Assembly (NCBI GenBank): GCA_947254385.1
Contig: CAMYCP010000053.1
Location: 1-7,836 of the forward strand
Direction of reading: 5' to 3'
DNA length: 7,836 nucleotides
Source of the DNA: an uncultured Filifactor sp.
GTDB lineage: Bacteria; Bacillota; Clostridia; Peptostreptococcales; Filifactoraceae
Shown here: one piece after another, positions 6,707-7,836 of the stretch
Layout: every line of letters begins with the position of its first letter
Numbering within the stretch: the first letter of the stretch is position 1
The notes under the pieces: model-generated
What the model saw: only the letters and a program-made list of their open reading frames with translations
The model's database searches: none
What the model was told of the DNA's origin: nothing
Position numbers and translations under genes: made by a program

Positions 6707-6740
6707 AAAAAACACGCACAAAGTAAAGTGCGTGTTTTTT
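6707..6740. terminator. Bidirectional intrinsic terminator (thyA and the omega-like RNA)
   Basis: AAAAAACACGCAC (6707-6719) and GTGCGTGTTTTTT (6728-6740) form a 13-bp stem with an eight-base loop. The core ACACGCAC/GTGCGTGT has A on one flank and T on the other, so a U-tract is made whichever strand is transcribed. On the minus strand it touches the thyA stop codon. On the plus strand it would end the RNA that starts near 6482. Confidence 0.88.
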
Positions 6741-7576
6741 TATATTGCCATTTCAAATTTGAAATTAGGTTTTTGCGGTTCATAATTTTCCATTACGAAA
6801 TCATCTATTTTAAATTTATAAAAATCGGTTTTTTCGGGTTTTATATAAAATTTGATATTCTCCGAATTTTTTTGTCCTGTTCTTTCAATCAACTCTTTTA
6901 CATCTTTTACATGGCGGTCATATATATGCGCATTTTGCACGAAGTGGCAGAACACTCCGGGTTTTAAATTTACGGCACGACTTACCATCATCAAAAGCGC
7001 CGTGTACTGTATTTTATTTATAGCGTTCGCCACGGCGACATCTGAAGAACGTTGTATCAACGTCATATCCAAAAAACCGTCACGTGCATTCCAATGTGTT
7101 TCCATGGCACACGGAAACAAGCCGTCCGTTTCTTCAAAATCTTGATATTGATACAAATTTATAATATTTCTTCTGCCGTAAGGCATAGTTTTTAAGTCGT
7201 TTAAAAGCCTGTTCATGAGATCATAGCGCTTTACGGTAGCGCCGTAACGCCTCCCTATGGTACGTGTTTTATCAACTTCCCATTCGTTCCACCAATGTAT
7301 ACCGTATTTTTCTTCAAGTACGTCAAGCGACGATGTCTGATCCTGATATATCCAGAGTATCTCCTTAATTGCCGATTTCCACGCTACCGGACGCAGAGTA
7401 AGAAGTGGCAGTTCACCTTTGGACAAATCGTATTTTTCAACCACTTGATTTATAAAATAAGTATAAGACGGGGTACCGTCCGCATATTTCGGACGCACAT
7501 TTTGGTTCAGCGTATTTGCACCGTTTTCTAAAATTTCTTTGCATAAAGTTTTAAAATTTGTATCCGCTTTTGTCAT
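6740..7576 (-). CDS. thyA: Thymidylate synthase (Bacillus-type ThyA)
   Basis: This 278-residue folate-dependent enzyme should methylate dUMP to dTMP with methylenetetrahydrofolate. The frame could begin at GTG 7579, but the ATG at 7576 is chosen because GGAG (7586-7583) is then six bases away instead of three. Visible motifs, numbered from this ATG: VRPKYADGTPSYT (27-39, holding the N-terminal phosphate-binding Arg), PVAWKSAIKEILWI (63-76), the Arg pair in PYGRRN (132-137), catalytic Cys156 in LFPCAMETHW, IQRSSD (174-179), Asn187 at the place of the conserved PFN asparagine, and NAHIYDRH (215-222). Overall layout and length are like Bacillus subtilis ThyA and not the 264-residue Escherichia coli form. 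The usual GNPFN or GLPFN is replaced by VANAIN. No dihydrofolate reductase gene is adjacent. Confidence 0.95.
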   Translation of the reverse strand: MTKADTNFKTLCKEILENGANTLNQNVRPKYADGTPSYTYFINQVVEKYDLSKGELPLLTLRPVAWKSAIKEILWIYQDQTSSLDVLEEKYGIHWWNEWEVDKTRTIGRRYGATVKRYDLMNRLLNDLKTMPYGRRNIINLYQYQDFEETDGLFPCAMETHWNARDGFLDMTLIQRSSDVAVANAINKIQYTALLMMVSRAVNLKPGVFCHFVQNAHIYDRHVKDVKELIERTGQKNSENIKFYIKPEKTDFYKFKIDDFVMENYEPQKPNFKFEMAI

Positions 7577-7836
7577 CACAATCTCCGTATCTCAATTCAA
7601 CGCAAAAATAAATGGTTTTGCTAAAAAATAAGTTTTTGAAATTTTATAAAAAAGTGTTTCACATAAAGTTTCATAATAAATTGTAGTATCAGTTCTTGCT
7701 TTAGAATTTTTTGTAATACAAATTTATGATAAATTCCGCTTAAAACTTTATACTACATTCTTTAAAGGGCATCTTAAAAAAATTGATAAAAATAAAAAAT
7801 GAAATTTATATATTGTAAAATCAATATTTTATTTTT
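7577..7836. other. AT-rich region upstream of thyA
   Basis: No gene is supported. The GGAG ribosome binding site of thyA (minus strand) is at 7586-7583. No convincing minus-strand promoter with both boxes was found. A long imperfect palindrome occupies 7682-7757. A frame opening at ATG 7799 on the plus strand runs off the window, but it lacks a ribosome binding site and is of A/T-run composition. Confidence 0.6.
7682..7757. repeat. 76-bp imperfect palindrome upstream of thyA
   Basis: TGTAGTAT (7682-7689) and ATACTACA (7750-7757) are perfect outer arms. Inside them AGTT/AACT, GAATTT (7704-7709)/AAATTC (7731-7736) and TTTGTA/TACAAA (7710-7722) also pair, centred on nearly the same point. It could be a MITE-like repeat or a leader structure. 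AT-richness weakens the case, but the 8-bp arms contain the only ordered G/C positions nearby. Confidence 0.45.

Noticed and set aside
6740..7576. Frames on the plus strand across thyA, and minus-strand frames across the serine operon
   Set aside because: They are antisense to well-conserved genes, lack ribosome binding sites and show no recognisable protein motifs.
7799..7836. Start of a plus-strand gene at ATG 7799 running off the window
   Set aside because: There is no ribosome binding site in front, and only about 12 codons of A/T-rich sequence are visible.
1..7836. CRISPR arrays, tRNA or rRNA genes
   Set aside because: No regularly spaced direct repeats, no cloverleaf with a GGTTCRANNCC-type arm in the right setting, and no rRNA-like sequence were seen.

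Overview
The window looks like the chromosome of a low-GC, Gram-positive anaerobe of the Clostridia/Tissierellia type. The sequence is AT-rich and AUA and AGA codons are common. Strong AGGAG ribosome binding sites precede most genes, and there is a classical T-box leader, a regulator largely confined to Firmicutes and relatives. I cannot name a genus.

Layout: (1) 1-1311 (+), the 3' part of a membrane-anchored DHHW/AlgX-like SGNH-type protein, probably for O-acetylation of a cell-surface polymer; its real start lies before the window. (2) 1398-1704, a sigma-A promoter and a T-box riboswitch whose best specifier codon is UCC (serine), ending in a strong intrinsic terminator. (3) 1859-5104 (+), three tightly packed genes: a class-V aminotransferase, a short D-3-phosphoglycerate dehydrogenase (SerA) and a DUF1015 protein. 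The last two overlap by ATGA. Together with the leader this reads as a serine-starvation-induced serine biosynthesis operon. No phosphoserine phosphatase is present, and DUF1015 is the uncharacterised partner. (4) 5111-5146, a hairpin between convergent genes. (5) 5175-6107 (-), an NADPH-type thioredoxin reductase. (6) 6108-6739, about 630 bases with no protein gene. Its right half (about 6402-6651) looks like an internally deleted IS200/IS605 element. It keeps a left-end palindrome, a promoter and an RNA that resembles the TnpB guide-RNA (omega RNA) scaffold, but has no tnpA or tnpB. (7) 6740-7576 (-), thymidylate synthase ThyA of the Bacillus type, ending in a terminator that can also stop the element's RNA. 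(8) 7577-7836, AT-rich DNA with a 76-bp imperfect palindrome.

The two most interesting items are the serine operon and the RNA-only element. In the operon, SerA, an aminotransferase and a protein carrying an ADGHHR motif sit under one serine T-box, which raises the possibility that DUF1015 acts in serine or phosphoserine metabolism. The element appears to form a complete transcription unit (promoter, structured scaffold, flanking 'guide' DNA, terminator) for an orphan guide RNA that would need a nuclease encoded elsewhere. Both functional readings are inferences; the motifs and structures behind them are visible in the sequence.
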